DNA of 64,000 nt from Climacium dendroides (GCA_950106755.1 OX467082.1:10106001-10170000), one strand, 5' to 3'; shown: positions 22,445-33,979, numbered from the stretch's first letter. Numbers and translations: made by a program. Notes: generated from the sequence alone by a model not told the origin.

Positions 22445-25400
22445 ATGGAGAGTGATGATATGGACAATGACACAAGGCCTACTAAGAGATTGTATGCAAT
22501 GGAAGGTATGTCTAGTTTACACTTGTTCTCACTACCAATGTGTTCTTTTCTTACTAAATTTTGAAGTAGCATCATTTATATTTTCATAAGGCTCACCTTT
22601 GTATGTGATTGCAAACATGATTTTTTAAGACTTCAAATCTTTTTAGCATATACTTTTGCACTACCAATATTGAATTAAGAGAAAGCTATATTTGATGAAA
22701 TTTAAATGTGTGGATTTGTCCATAAGATTGATCATTGGTTGTGGTGCAGGTGAATTTGGGAACTATGATGTTTTCATAAGTCATAGAGGCCCCGATACTA
22801 AGACAGGGTTTGTGGGATTTTTATACCAAGCTTTGAAAAGAGCTGGGTTGCATCCTTTTTTGGATTGCATATCCATTGGTAAAGGCCAAGATGCTTGGAA
22901 ATGCATTGACCATGCAATCCAAACAACACCTCTAGCCCTCATCATCTTTTCGGAGAGTTTTGCACATTCGGAGTGGTGTTTGAAAGAATTACATGCAATG
23001 TTGGACATTCCTTCTATGATAGTGCTACCCATCTTTTACAATGTTCAGCCATGGGAATTGAGTTATTTGGAAAAGGGTCAACTAGCTATTGGATTTGAAA
23101 AGTTGATGGAGAGGCATGATATAACTGTCATGGAAGAATGGAGGGCTGATTTGAAAAGAGCTTCCAAATTGAACGGTTGGGAGCACAAAGTAGGAGACAA
23201 AAGGTAAATATGTGGGTCTTCATTATATGTTATGAAGAGTTTTTGGTTGAACTTGACATTGGCATTGTATTTGGTGGTAATGAAACTTGTTCCATGTTGT
23301 TTGTAGGTTGGAAAAAGACTTGGTGTTGGAGGTGGTTGATAAGATTTTTGAATTGGCAAATAAGCTTGTTCCCTTGGTTGTGGGTGATCATATTGTGGGC
23401 GTGAAACAGGTTGCTAAGAACCTCATTCAAACTATTGATGAAAAGAAAGTGTTGATGTTGGGATTGTGGGGAATGGGTGGAATTGGGAAGTCTACTTTGG
23501 CTCGGGAGTTATATAACCAATTGGGGAGAAGATTTGATGCGAGTTGTTATGTGGAAGATGTAGTTGAGAAGGTGAATCAAGGTGGTGTGACGAGTGTCCA
23601 AGATCACATTTTGAAGGCCTTATGTGAGAAGGAGTCCATGCCAAATAGTGTGGACAAATGGGGAAGGAAGGGTATTCTTGAGAAAAGATTATCAAAGAAA
23701 CAAATTCTTGTGGTTTTGGATGACATTCGTGATGATGGTGAAATGGGTTATTTAATGTCACGCAAAATGTTGAAGGAAGGTAGCATGTGCATTGTCACTT
23801 CTCGAGATCGTCGTGTATTTGAGAACTTATCTTCATTTCACCTAGATGATATGGTTTACACTCATGATGTCCAATTATTGAGCCCACAAGATTCTCAAAG
23901 TGTCTTTGCATGTCATGCATTTGGAGGTGATAGTCAAGTACCTCAAGAATTTGGAGGTCTTGTTGGAGATATTAGTAGGGCATGTGGTGGTGTTCCCTTG
24001 GTGTTGAAGGTTATTGGATCTTATTTGAGGGGTGAGAAAGATGTGGAAATTTGGAACGACATGTTGAAGAAGTTGAAAGATGGCTCTATAATGGATGAGA
24101 AGAAGATATTTGAATGTCTCCGGATTAGCTATGATGCTCTTAAGGAACAATATCAAGAAATGTTTTTGGACATTGCATGTGTATTATTGGGAGAATCTAT
24201 GGAGTTGGCTAAATTTGTTTGGAAGTCTCAAGGTTGGTCAGCACCATTGGGTATCCGGACCCTTGTGGAGAAGGCCTTAATTAGAGTAGATAAGAAAGGT
24301 GACTTTCATATGCACGATCACTTACGAGACATGGGCCGGGCAATTGCCAAGCAAGAAAGATCAAGTATGGGCAAACGCTTATGGAGATCTGAATGCTTGG
24401 AATTGTTGAAGAAGAATGAGGTATGCTTGGGAACCATTGAACTTGAGTTTGTTTAATTATTCTAATAGAGTGTAAGTACATAGTTTTAGTGTGTCCAATT
24501 ACAATGAGAACTTGAATAGCATGAAGGATTAGTGTTTGCTTGGTTTGATTGTTTGAGGATCCCCAGATAGCTATATATTAAGCCTTCTTCTAGTTTTAGT
24601 AATGAAAGCATGTATATTCTCTTTTAGTTTACATTTGCCGTGTTTGATCCAAAAAACATATTGAAGTTTTTCATTTTTTTTTACTATTTTGAATATTGTC
24701 TTTGCAGCCACTACCAAATTCTCTTCAAACTTTGATGCTTCCACGGGGAAGGGAGATTCAAGATGACCTTTGTCTCATGAAGTCTTTGCGTATATTGAAA
24801 TGCATAGATTGTTCAATTCTTATGTCATCACTTCCCATAAACTTGCGTTGGCTTCATTACATCAATAAGAAGCATACCCAGTTGAAAATGTTTCCTGAGG
24901 TACTTGAAAGCAATGAATTGGTGATATTGTTTTGGGAGGATTATTTATTGGAAAGTTTGCCAGAATCTTTTGGAAACATCAAAAAGTTGAAAGTATTGAA
25001 CCTTGTAGGGTGTCGTAATCTTGAGGAACTACCAGATTCATTTGGAGGCCTTCAAAATTTGGAGTACTTAGATCTTTCAGGAAGTGGAATCAAATGTCTA
25101 CCTGAATCATTTGGAACATTGAGCAAGTTGAAAGTGTTGAAACTTGCAAGGTGTGGTAATTTTGAAGAGCTACCAGAGTCATTTGTAGGCGTGGAGAATT
25201 TGGAGTACTTGGATCTTTGGGGAAGTGGAATCAAATTTGTACCCGAATTTCTTAGAACATTCAACAAATTGAAAGTGTTGAAACTTGCCATTTGTATGAA
25301 GTTTGAAGAGTTACCAGATTCATTTGGAGGCCTCCAAAATTTGGAGGTCTTGGATCTTTGTAGAAATGAAATCTACTGTCTACCCAAATCTTTTGGTATG

Positions 25401-28400
25401 CTATGCAAGTTGAAAGTGTTAAAACTTGCCAATTGTGAGAAGTTAGAAGAGCTACCGGATTCATTTGATGGCCTCCAAAATTTGGAGTACTTGGATCTTC
25501 AAGAAAGTAGAATCAAATGTCTACCCAAATCTTTTGGAACACTGTGTAAGTTAAAGATGTTGAAACTTGCCAATTGTGAAAAGTTGGAGGAGCTACTAGA
25601 TTCGTTTGGAGGCCTCCAAAATTTGGAGGACTTGGATCTTAGAGGAAGTGGAATCAAATGTCTACCTAAATCTTTTGGAACGTTGAACAAGTTGAAAGTG
25701 TTGAAACTTGCCTATTGTGAAAAGTTGGATGAGCTACCAAATTCGTTTGGAGGCCTCCAAAATTTGGAGGACTTGGATCTTCAAGGAAGTGGGATTAAAT
25801 GTCTACCTAAATCTTTTGGAACATTGAGTAAGTTGAAAGTGTTGTATCTTGCCAGTTGTGGTAAGTTGGAAGAGCTACCAGATTTGTTTGGAGGCCTTCA
25901 AAATTTGGAGGACTTAAATCTTCAAGAAAGTGGAGTCAAATGTCTACCCAAATCTTTTGGAACATTGAGTAAGATAAAAGTGTTGAAACTTGGAAGGTGT
26001 GGTAATCTTGAGGAACTACTAGATTCATTTGGAGGCCTCCAAAATTTGGAGGACTTGGATCTTTGGGAAAGTAGAATCAAGTGTCTACCTAAATCTTTTG
26101 GAACATTGAACAAGTTGAAAATGTTGATACTCCGAAGGTGTGGTAATCTTGAGGAGCTACCAAATTCATTTGAAGGCCTTCAAAATTTGGAGGTCTTAGA
26201 TCTTCGGGAAAGTGGAATCAAATGTCTACCCAAATCTTTTGGAACCCTAAGCAAGTTGAAGATGTTGAATCTTGCCAATTGTGAAAAGTTGAAAAAGCTA
26301 CAAGATTCATTTGGAGGTTTCCAAAATTTAGAGGCCTTGGATCTTAGAGGAAGTGGAATCAAATGTCTACCCAATTCTTTTGGAATGCTAAGCAAGTTGA
26401 AGGTGTTGAATCTTGCCTATTGTAAAAGGTTGGAGGAGCTACCAGATTCATTTGGAGGGCTCCAAGATTTGGAGGACTTGGATGTTGGAGGAAGTGGAAT
26501 CAAATTTCTACCCAAATCTTTTGGAACATTAAGCAAATTGAAAGTGTTGAAACTTACGTGGTGTCTTAAGCTAGAGGACCTACCAGATTTATTTGGAGGC
26601 TTCCAAAATTTAGAGGATTTGGATCTTCAAGGAAGTAGAGTTACATGTCTACCCAAATCTTTTGGAACATTGAGGAAGTTGAAGATGTTGAAACTTGCCA
26701 ATTGTAAGAAGTTGAATGAGCTAGCAGATTTGTTTGGAGGCCTTCAAAATTTAGAGGTCTTAGATCTTCAAAAAAGTAGAATCAAATGTCTACCCAAATC
26801 TTTTGGAATGTTGAGCAAGGTGAAAGTATTAAAGTTTGCAAGGTGTGGTAATCTTAAAGATCTACCAGATTTGTTTGGAGGCCTTCAAAATTTGGAGGAC
26901 TTGGATCTTCAAGGAGGTGGAATCAAATGTCTACCCAAATCTTTTGGAACACTAAAGAAGTTGAGAGTGTTGAAACTTGCCAATTGTGAGAAGTTGGAAG
27001 AGCTACCATATTCGTTTGGAGGTCTTCAAAATTTGGAGGTCTTGGATCTTCAAAATAGTGGAATCAAATGTCTACCTACGTCATTTGGAACATTGAGAAA
27101 GTTGAAAGTGTTGAAACTTGTATGGTGTGGTGAGTTAGAAGAGGTACTAGATTCATTTGGAGGGCTCCAAAATTTGGAGGACTTGGATGTTGGAGGAAGT
27201 AGAATCAAATGTCTACCCAAATCTTTTGGAACTTTGAGCAAGTTGAGAGTGTTGAAATTTGCCAATTGTAAGAGGTTGGAAGAGCTAGTAGATTCATTTG
27301 GAGGCCTCCAAAATTTGGAGGTCTTGGATCTTCAAAAAAGTAAAATCAAATGTCTACCCAAATGTTTTGGAATGTTGAGAAAGTTGAAAGTGTTGAAACT
27401 TGCATGGTGTGGTGAGTTAGAGGAGGTACCAGATTCATTTGGAGGCCACCCAAATTTGGAGGACTTAGATGTTGGAGGAAGTGGGATCAAATGTCTACCC
27501 AAATCTTTTGGAACACTGAGGAAGTTGAGAATGTTGAAACTTGCCAATTGTAAAAAGTTGATAGAGCTACCAGATTTGTTTGGAGGCTTCCAAAATTTGG
27601 AGGTCTTGGATCTTTGTAGAACTGAACTTAGTTGTCTACCCAAATCTTTTGAAATGTTGAGCAAGGTAAAAGTGTTGAAACTTGGATGGTGTAGTAATCT
27701 TGAGGAACTACCAAATTCATTTGGAGGCTTCCAGAATTTGGAGGACTTGGATCTTCAAGGAAGTGGGATCAAATGTCTACCCAAATCTTTTGGAGCACTG
27801 AAGAAGTTGAAGATGTTGAAACTTGCCAATTGTGAAAAGTTAGAGGAGCTACTAGATGAATTTGGAGGCCTCCAAAATTTGGAGGATTTGGATCTTCAAG
27901 GAAGTGGAATCAAATGTCTACCCAAATCTTTTGGAACATTAAGCAAGGTGAAAGTATTAAAATTTACAAGGTGTGGTAATCTTGAGGATCTGCCAGATTC
28001 ATTTGGAGGGCTCCAAAATTTGGAGGACTTGGATGTTGGAGGAAGTGGAATCAAATGTCTACCCAAATCTTTTGGAACTCTGAGCAAGTTGAGAGTGTTG
28101 AAACTTACCAATTGTAAGAAGTTGGAGGAGCTACCGGATTCATTTGGAGGCCTTCAAAATTTAGAGCACTTGGATCTTGAAGAATGTGGAGTCAAATGTC
28201 TACCTAAATCTTTTGAAACATTGAGCAAGGTGAAAGTGTTGAAACTTGCATGCTATGGTGAGTTAGAGGAGGTACCAAATTCAATTGAAGGCCACCAAAA
28301 TTTGGAGGACTTGGATGTTGAAGGAAGTGGATTCGAATGTCTACCCCAATCTTTTAAATTGTTGGAACTTATGCTTAGTCTTGAGGCAGAGGAGCTACTA

Positions 28401-28436
28401 GATCGTTTTGGAGGACTTAAATCTTCAAATAACTAA
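22445..28436 (+). CDS. TNL1: TIR-NBS-LRR immune receptor, four exons
   Basis: Predicted exons are 22445-22505, 22750-23203, 23307-24420 and 24708-28436, all with GT-AG introns (244, 103 and 287 bp) and matching phases, giving 1785 residues. The order is a short acidic/basic leader (MESDDMDNDTRPTKR), TIR domain (about 22-165), NB-ARC (about 200-520), and a giant LRR region (627-1754). Members of this family are intracellular immune receptors: effector sensing by the LRR releases the ADP/ATP switch of NB-ARC and lets TIR domains assemble into an NADase. The start at 22445 is supported because the same 61-nt exon with a GTATGT donor is found in TNL2 and TNL3. An alternative start at 22695 inside intron 1 also stays in frame. 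All key motifs are present, so I judge it intact. Transcript data are not available, so intron 3 is less certain than the first two. Confidence 0.88.
22750..23203 (+). CDS. TNL1 exon 2: TIR domain
   Basis: This exon encodes YDVFISHRGPDTKTGFVG at its start, with the Ser-His pair (residues 31-32) of the TIR-TIR contact surface. The BB-loop region follows (FLDCISIGKGQ), then FAHSEWCLKEL, where Glu100 matches the catalytic glutamate of plant TIR NADases. The exon is 454 nt in all three gene copies. It ends in KVGDK|R at a GTAAAT donor. Confidence 0.9.
23307..24420 (+). CDS. TNL1 exon 3: NB-ARC domain
   Basis: The P-loop GMGGIGKST is at residues 227-235, kinase-2 LVVLDD at 306-311, RNBS-B CIVTSRD next, GGVPLVL (GLPL position) at 399-405, RNBS-D EMFLDIAC, and MHD at 507-509 within FHMHDHLRDMGR. 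Conserved histidine and aspartate in MHD suggest a normally auto-inhibited switch. The exon is 1114 nt here and in TNL3. If the following intron is retained, translation ends after 12 more codons at 24456, giving a TIR-NBS protein. Confidence 0.9.
24708..28436 (+). CDS. TNL1 exon 4: LRR exon with 24 tandem 47-residue units
   Basis: The exon starts after TTTGCAG with PLPNSLQTLMLPRGREI, an 83-residue cap, and then 24 complete units of exactly 47 residues (24957-28340), each holding two LRRs, so about 48 LRRs. A degenerate 25th unit runs to a stop at 28434-28436. There is no length change across 3.38 kb, which implies coding constraint or recent homogenisation. The stop was created by a small deletion near 28400; the array continues out of frame beyond it. 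Typical TNLs have far fewer LRRs, so this is unusually long. Confidence 0.9.
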   Translation, partial: PLPNSLQTLMLPRGREIQDDLCLMKSLRILKCIDCSILMSSLPINLRWLHYINKKHTQLKMFPEVLESNELVILFWEDYLLESLPESFGNIKKLKVLNLVGCRNLEELPDSFGGLQNLEYLDLSGSGIKCLPESFGTLSKLKVLKLARCGNFEELPESFVGVENLEYLDLWGSGIKFVPEFLRTFNKLKVLKLAICMKFEELPDSFGGLQNLEVLDLCRNEIYCLPKSFGMLCKLKVLKLANCEKLEELPDSFDGLQNLEYLDLQESRIKCLPKSFGTLCKLKMLKLANCEKLEELLDSFGGLQNLEDLDLRGSGIKCLPKSFGTLNKLKVLKLAYCEKLDELPNSFGGLQNLEDLDLQGSGIKCLPKSFGTLSKLKVLYLASCGKLEELPDLFGGLQNLEDLNLQESGVKCLPKSFGTLSKIKVLKLGRCGNLEELLDSFGGLQNLEDLDLWESRIKCLPKSFGTLNKLKMLILRRCGNLEELPNSFEGLQNLEVLDLRESGIKCLPKSFGTLSKLKMLNLANCEKLKKLQDSFGGFQNLEALDLRGSGIKCLPNSFGMLSKLKVLNLAYCKRLEELPDSFGGLQDLEDLDVGGSGIKFLPKSFGTLSKLKVLKLTWCLKLEDLPDLFGGFQNLEDLDLQGSRVTCLPKSFGTLRKLKMLKLANCKKLNELADLFGGLQNLEVLDLQKSRIKCLPKSFGMLSKVKVLKFARCGNLKDLPDLFGGLQNLEDLDLQGGGIKCLPKSFGTLKKLRVLKLANCEKLEELPYSFGGLQNLEVLDLQNSGIKCLPTSFGTLRKLKVLKLVWCGELEEVLDSFGGLQNLEDLDVGGSRIKCLPKSFGTLSKLRVLKFANCKRLEELVDSFGGLQNLEVLDLQKSKIKCLPKCFGMLRKLKVLKLAWCGELEEVPDSFGGHPNLEDLDVGGSGIKCLPKSFGTLRKLRMLKLANCKKLIELPDLFGGFQNLEVLDLCRTELSCLPKSFEMLSKVKVLKLGWCSNLEELPNSFGGFQNLEDLDLQGSGIKCLPKSFGALKKLKMLKLANCEKLEELLDEFGGLQNLEDLDLQGSGIKCLPKSFGTLSKVKVLKFTRCGNLEDLPDSFGGLQNLEDLDVGGSGIKCLPKSFGTLSKLRVLKLTNCKKLEELPDSFGGLQNLEHLDLEECGVKCLPKSFETLSKVKVLKLACYGELEEVPNSIEGHQNLEDLDVEGSGFECLPQSFKLLELMLSLEAEELLDRFGGLKSSNN
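24957..28340 (+). repeat. Coding 141-bp tandem repeat, 24 units, with a 282-bp higher-order period
   Basis: The 141-bp unit encodes two LRRs. From unit 13 to unit 24 the units alternate: odd ones carry LANC(K/E)KL and mostly LEVLDL, even ones carry (W/R)CG(N/E)L and LEDLDV or LEDLDL. This two-unit period suggests that the C-terminal half grew by copying pairs. Confidence 0.85.
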
Positions 28437-29420
28437 AGTCAAATGTCTACCCAAATCTCTTGGATCACAAAGCAAATTGAAAGTGTTGTATCTTAAGTGG
28501 TGTTTTAAGCTAAAAGAACTACCAAAGTCATTTGGAGGTCTTCAAAATTTGGAGGAATTGGATCTATGTCTCTTAGAGAAAATAGAATCAAATGTCTACC
28601 TAAATCTTTAGGAATGTTTGGCAAGTGGAAAGTATTGAAACGTATTAGTTGTTGTATGCTAGAAGAGTTACCAAATTCATTTAGAGGCCTTCAAAATTTG
28701 GAGGACTTGGATCTTCAAGAAAGTGGAATCAAATGTCTACCCAAATCTTTTGGAATGTTGAGCAAGTTGAAAGTTTTGAAACTTATTGATTGTCATGATT
28801 TGGAGGAGCTATTAGATTCATTTGGAGGTCTTCAAAGTTTGGAGGGCTTGGATCATCAAGTTGAATCAAATGTCTACTCAAAACTCTTGAAACATTGAGC
28901 AAGTTGAAAATGTTGTAACTTAGATGGTCTAGTAATCTTGAAGAACTTCCAAATTCATTTAGAGGCCTCCAAAATTTAGAGGGCTTGGATCTTCAAGAAA
29001 TTGAATCAAATGTCTACCCAAATCTTTTTGAACGTTGAGCAAGTTGAAAGTATTGAAACTTGTTGATAGTGGTAAGCTAGAGGATCTACTAGATTCATTC
29101 CAAGACCTCCTAAATTTGGAAGACTTACATATTCATTTTTCAAAGAAGTGGAACTAAATGTCTATCCAAATCTCTTAGAATGTTGAGTATGTTGAAAGTA
29201 CTGAAATTTGCTGAGTGTCGTTAGTTGGAGATTGAGGTTGGAGGAGATACTAGATTTGTTTAGAGGCCTCAAAAATTGACAAAACTTAGATACTCAAGGA
29301 AGTGGAATTGAATGTCTATGGAAATCTTTTGGAATGTTAAGCAATTGAAAGTGTTGACTTTTTTCAATTGTGGTTTGCTAGAGGAGCTACCAAATTCATT
29401 TGGAGGCACCAATTGTTCTT
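28437..29420 (+). pseudogene. Decayed LRR tail of TNL1
   Basis: About seven further units follow the stop, open for stretches in other frames (28408-28611 and 28566-28898) but with accumulating frameshifts. The last recognisable unit ends near 29415, at the same point as in TNL0. It is most likely untranslated 3' sequence now. Confidence 0.85.
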
Positions 29421-31279
29421 TTTATGTTTGAGTTCTTGATCTTCTATTGTAGTGAGAGTTCTTTGGTATCTTTTCATATTTCTTTTGGATGAGCTTAGTC
29501 CTAGGTATAAAAGTGGGAGTGACAAGAGGCAAAGAGGCATTCAAGAATGTTGTTAAGCAAAAAAACTACCAAATGAAAAATTTGCCTTGGAACATTATGA
29601 TATTGTGCCCATCATATAACCTTTTGATATAGTTTCCCTCTTATAGTGAATGCATAGTATATCACCATTTCCTCTTTTAGAATCTCTCTTATATAGTTTT
29701 TCATTGAACCATTCTTGGTAAATTCAAATGACATTTAAACATTTTCTCAATGAAACCTTACACCTTGATGAAATTTCTTTTTTGTATTGTTGCATTGTGA
29801 CAAACTTCATTCCAATTGGCAATATATACAAATTTTGTCCATAATTGCAAAACACATGGATACATGAGTTGATTATATGTGAAAAAAGTTGTGTGGATTG
29901 GTGACATTTAGCATTAGTGACCAACTTGCTCTAGGGTGTTGCCAAGTGCTTACTTGTATCATTCATTTTATTCTATTGATCATATTCCTTGGGTCAATAT
30001 GACATTGACATTAGGTTGTTGCACAAATAGATATTCAAACTTCTGAACAAATTGCTTTTCATCTACATTATTGTATTATTCTAAGCTTGGATGTCCACCT
30101 CCATTGCCCTCCTAACTTTCTAGAGTATTTGTTTTCCTACTTTCTTGAGGATCCATTTTAATGGGATTGTGCCAATTTGATGAAATGGAAGTTTCACACA
30201 GTTGTCATCATTATCCAAAACTAATGAAGTGTTTATGGAATAAATGTATAGTGGATTTGTAATGCAATGTTGTGTAATACAACCAATGGCAATGTAGAAA
30301 ATAATAGTTACAACAATACAATAATTGGATGTCAACTAGATTCTACCATTCTTCCACTAAAAGCAAAGGCATTTCTTTTCACCAAAGAAAAACTCTATCA
30401 TCATTCCTTTACACTCAAAGTTCAACTAGAGGTTAATCTAGTGAAGTAGAGAGAGTACAATGAACCAATGATGCTCATCCTTAAGGAATGAAATCAACTT
30501 TGATATCATCACAATTCTTCTTTTATGTTGTTGGACGATATTTTAATCAAAAGTGTAGGGATTTTGGATTGTGTGACCAAACTCTTCAGAAATAGCCACA
30601 CTAACTATCCATGCTTTGGTGTATGCTCATTACTATGGATGTCACAATGAATGGAGAGTTTAGGAGAGAACTCCACTTTTTGCCCTTCTTTTCACATGTT
30701 ATTCAATAGTTGTCAATGGTTATTCTATTGTTGCCTAAATTTAGCCATTTAATTCAATAAAAATTCTAATATTTTAAGCATTCTAGTCATTTTTCTTAAG
30801 TTTGCAAAAGCAATTAGTTAAAAAACCAACATATAAAATTATGAGTCAATTTACATATCAATTTGAAGGCAATTCATCAATTCATGGCAATTAGCACACT
30901 ACCATACTAGGATAGCTAGTTCAACTTAATCACTAAAGGACCAAACTATGTTTTTTTGGCAACATAGCAATTTTTGGCAACTCACAACAAATAGAATTTT
31001 TATTTGTTTTCTTTGAAATTTTCATAACATGTGCCCAAGGAGTAGCTTTAAGGCTCGACAATTTTTATAACTTTTGACTACATGGATAAAAAGTTATTGT
31101 ATGATATGTAAATTTTTTAATGGCAAAATGAAGGAATTACTTCATTGACATTTAGTGAGAATGACAAGTGGAGAGGTTATTTTTATAATGAAATTCATTA
31201 TTTGTCATGAATCCCCAAAGGGTATAAAAGATTTTAAAATGAAAGCTTGACCGTTGAATGTCAATAACAAAGGAATTAT
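29421..31279. other. 3' flank of TNL1, no gene seen
   Basis: AT-rich and collinear with 4950-6530 of the TNL0 flank. The CACTA element and the 8342-9684 segment are absent here, so this copy shows the arrangement without them at about 31215. Confidence 0.65.
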
Positions 31280-32674
31280 GTTCAAAGCAAAACTTCAAAC
31301 TTCATTTGGATACAGTACAATATCTTTTCCAACAACCATTGAACTAAAAGAAGTTGAGAAAGGAAGCTAAATTTCATTTAAAGAAACTTACTTGAGATTT
31401 TGAACCTCCCAAAAAAGTTATGGACAAAATTGAAAGAGTATTAGGGAAAAAATGAACTTCTGAAGGGGTTGTCAATTTGTAGACAATAGGAACAATAGGA
31501 AGCAACATGCCAAAAAAGAAAATTCAATTTTATTTCATTCCTAGCAAACTAGAAGGCTTGTCAATATAGAACAACTCGCTTAAATATTTTTTAAATAGTA
31601 AAAATAAGTATTAAAAATATTAATAATGAAGTGAATACAAAAACATAATTTTTTTTAATTTGATGTAGCATTAGCGCAACCACCTTGGACTACTATTTCT
31701 GCAATTATTATTTTTATTATTTTAATATTATTTTTAAAGCTTGAAATCTTGAAATCTTGAAATTTTTTACTACTTCCATCCCTAAATGATCTTCCTATTA
31801 GACAAAATGTTCTAAATTAAGGCTAAAAATAACATTTCAAGGACTTGTTTTGCATTATAAGTAGAGTATGGTGCATTCTTGGCATCCCAAAAACTTTGAG
31901 CTCCTGAGCCCTTTTCAAATGTAGTTGTGGAGTATTGAGAAGTCAAATTTGGGGGACATTTTCAAAAAGCACTAGTGGACATTTAATTGTTGAGTATGAG
32001 GTTTTCATTGATGGGCATTTAGTACATGCCCAAGACTATATTTGAATTTCTATTTTGCCTCCCAAGGTTCATCTCCTTTGATTGAGAAATACTAAAAGAG
32101 ATGCAAAAAATAAAAACAAACGATGATGATTGATCCTTCCAATCATTTCATTTGTCTTTTAATTAATGATTGCATGGATGGACAAAGAACTACTCCTCAA
32201 AGTTGTTTTGTTAGTCTTCAAAAACAACCAAAAGTCAAATTTGACATATTTCAACTTCACAAAGTACAACAGGAATATCATTTTGGGACAAAAAATCATC
32301 GCCAACAATATCATTATTGGATGGAGGGAGTAATATTTTTATATTTTTTTAATGCAAACACTATTCATCATTGATGATGAACAATGGCCATTGTTCATCA
32401 AAGGGGATGTGAGTTCCATTGAAGGGAACTTTCACTATGAAGCAACCTCTTTGAGGGCTCATTTTTTTTCTAATGGTAGTTTTAGAATATCAATGAAAAT
32501 GTCCCTTCCAACCTTTCTTTGAAATCTATCTAAAACTTTTAATTAGACGCTTAAAATCTCAAACAAGTTTTTGGACATGAAGTTTATCTTGATTTTTCAC
32601 ATTAATTAAATTCAAAGTTTTATGAAGAAAAATATTTTGCATTGCCTATATGAGGTTAAAATTCTACTTTGAAC
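31280..32674. repeat. Large fold-back element, sister of 9685-11040
   Basis: Inverted arms lie at about 31280-31440 and 32440-32674, with a spacer of about 1 kb that contains a Stowaway-like MITE. The arms and spacer are collinear with 9685-11040, so the structure was duplicated with the cassette. Confidence 0.7.
31770..32330. mobile_element. Stowaway-like MITE, sister copy
   Basis: The ends are CTACTTCCATCC and GGATGGAGGGAG, flanked by TA (31768-31769, 32331-32332). It occupies the same site as 10157-10721, so it inserted before the duplication. The 83-codon frame at 32123 is not conserved and is not called a gene. Confidence 0.72.
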
Positions 32675-33622
32675 ATAATTCCTTCTTTTGACTTAATTAT
32701 GAGTGGTCGAACACTTGAGCTCCTATTAATCCTAATTTATATATTCTAAATTGGATTGTGTCACCACATACCCCCCAACTTGTATAAAAATCTTGTCTTC
32801 TCATCTTTAAACGTTCACAATAAATGGAATTTGAAGCTATGTGAGGTAGTTGCCAAACATTTTTTATTATTTTGAATTTTGTGCTGAATTTTGAATTATG
32901 AGAACTTATTCTCACTATCTACAACCTTAGACTATTTAGCTAGAAACCAGCAAGAGCTTGTGTGGGACAATTAAAATCTACTTGTTGTTGATGGAGATAA
33001 CCGTATTTTTTTCAAAAAAAGTTCATTTCCTACTCCTAGTTTTCAATTCAATTATAAGCTCTATTATAATAAAATTAAAACCATATTTTACTAGTTTCAT
33101 TCAACTAATTTTATAATACCCGTTGGATCTCCTCATTCAATGGAGTGGCACCCCAATACTTTGGTGGTAAAAAATGATGCCAGTACTTGAAAGGATAAAA
33201 TAGTCCCTTTCCAATTTGGGCAAAAATTAATTGCTTTTTTAAAATACTATAATTTTTGAAAATCATAATGATAATTGCCAAAAATCCTAAAATTTGATAG
33301 TACCAATTGCCAGATTCAATGGAAGTATGTCTATTTTAGGGTTTAGAAATCCTTTGAAATTTAAAAAGAATTAAAGTTGTTGTGTAAAAAGAATGTCTAA
33401 TATTAGTAAGAAAATTCAAAGTGAAGTCCAAAGACTAACTTTATATTCCATCAAGAATTTTATTGGTTGAAACATGAAGGAATTTTTTCATTGACACTTA
33501 GTAGGAATGAAGGATGGAAATGTTGTTTCATAATAAATCCATTGTCTATCATGAACCCTCAAAGAATATAGGATAATTTGAAGACGAGAATTTGACCCCT
33601 ATTGTCAAAAAGTAGTAATTGT

Positions 33623-33979
33623 GTTCAAAGTAGAATTTCAAACTTCATTCTAGCATAATAAAATATTACTTTTCAAAAACTTTGAATTAAAAAAGTTGAG
33701 AAATAAATCTAAATTTCATCTTCAAAAATTCATTTGTAATTATGAGCCTCTAATAAAAGTTATGGCCAAAATTCAAAAGGAATGTTTGAAAATGTCAGAG
33801 AAAATATTCCTTTTAACTTCATCCTTGAAATTTGTCCATAACTTTTTATTGGAGGCTCAAAATCTCCAAGGAGATTTTGCAGATGAAAACTAACTTGACT
33901 TCCCTCAAAGAACTGCTCAAAGTGTTTTAAAAAGTTATTAAATACTACCTAAATGAGGTTTGAAATTCTAATTTGAACA
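33623..33979. repeat. Fold-back element, sister of 12004-12364
   Basis: Inverted arms begin GTTCAAAGTAGAATTTCA and end with the diverged complement TTCTAATTTGAACAC. It is collinear with the copy in the TNL0 flank. Confidence 0.72.

Noticed and set aside
23287..24456. The NBS exon as an independent gene starting at 23287
   Set aside because: The reading frame begins in intron 2; splice sites and phase join it to the TIR exon in all copies.
251..28111. Many reverse-strand frames across the LRR arrays (NVPKDLGRHLIPLP-type)
   Set aside because: They are the mirror of the coding 141-bp unit; their repetition comes from the forward LRR code.
24957..28340. CRISPR-like regular repeat spacing
   Set aside because: The whole 141-bp unit is coding and homologous; there are no unrelated spacers, and the genome is eukaryotic.
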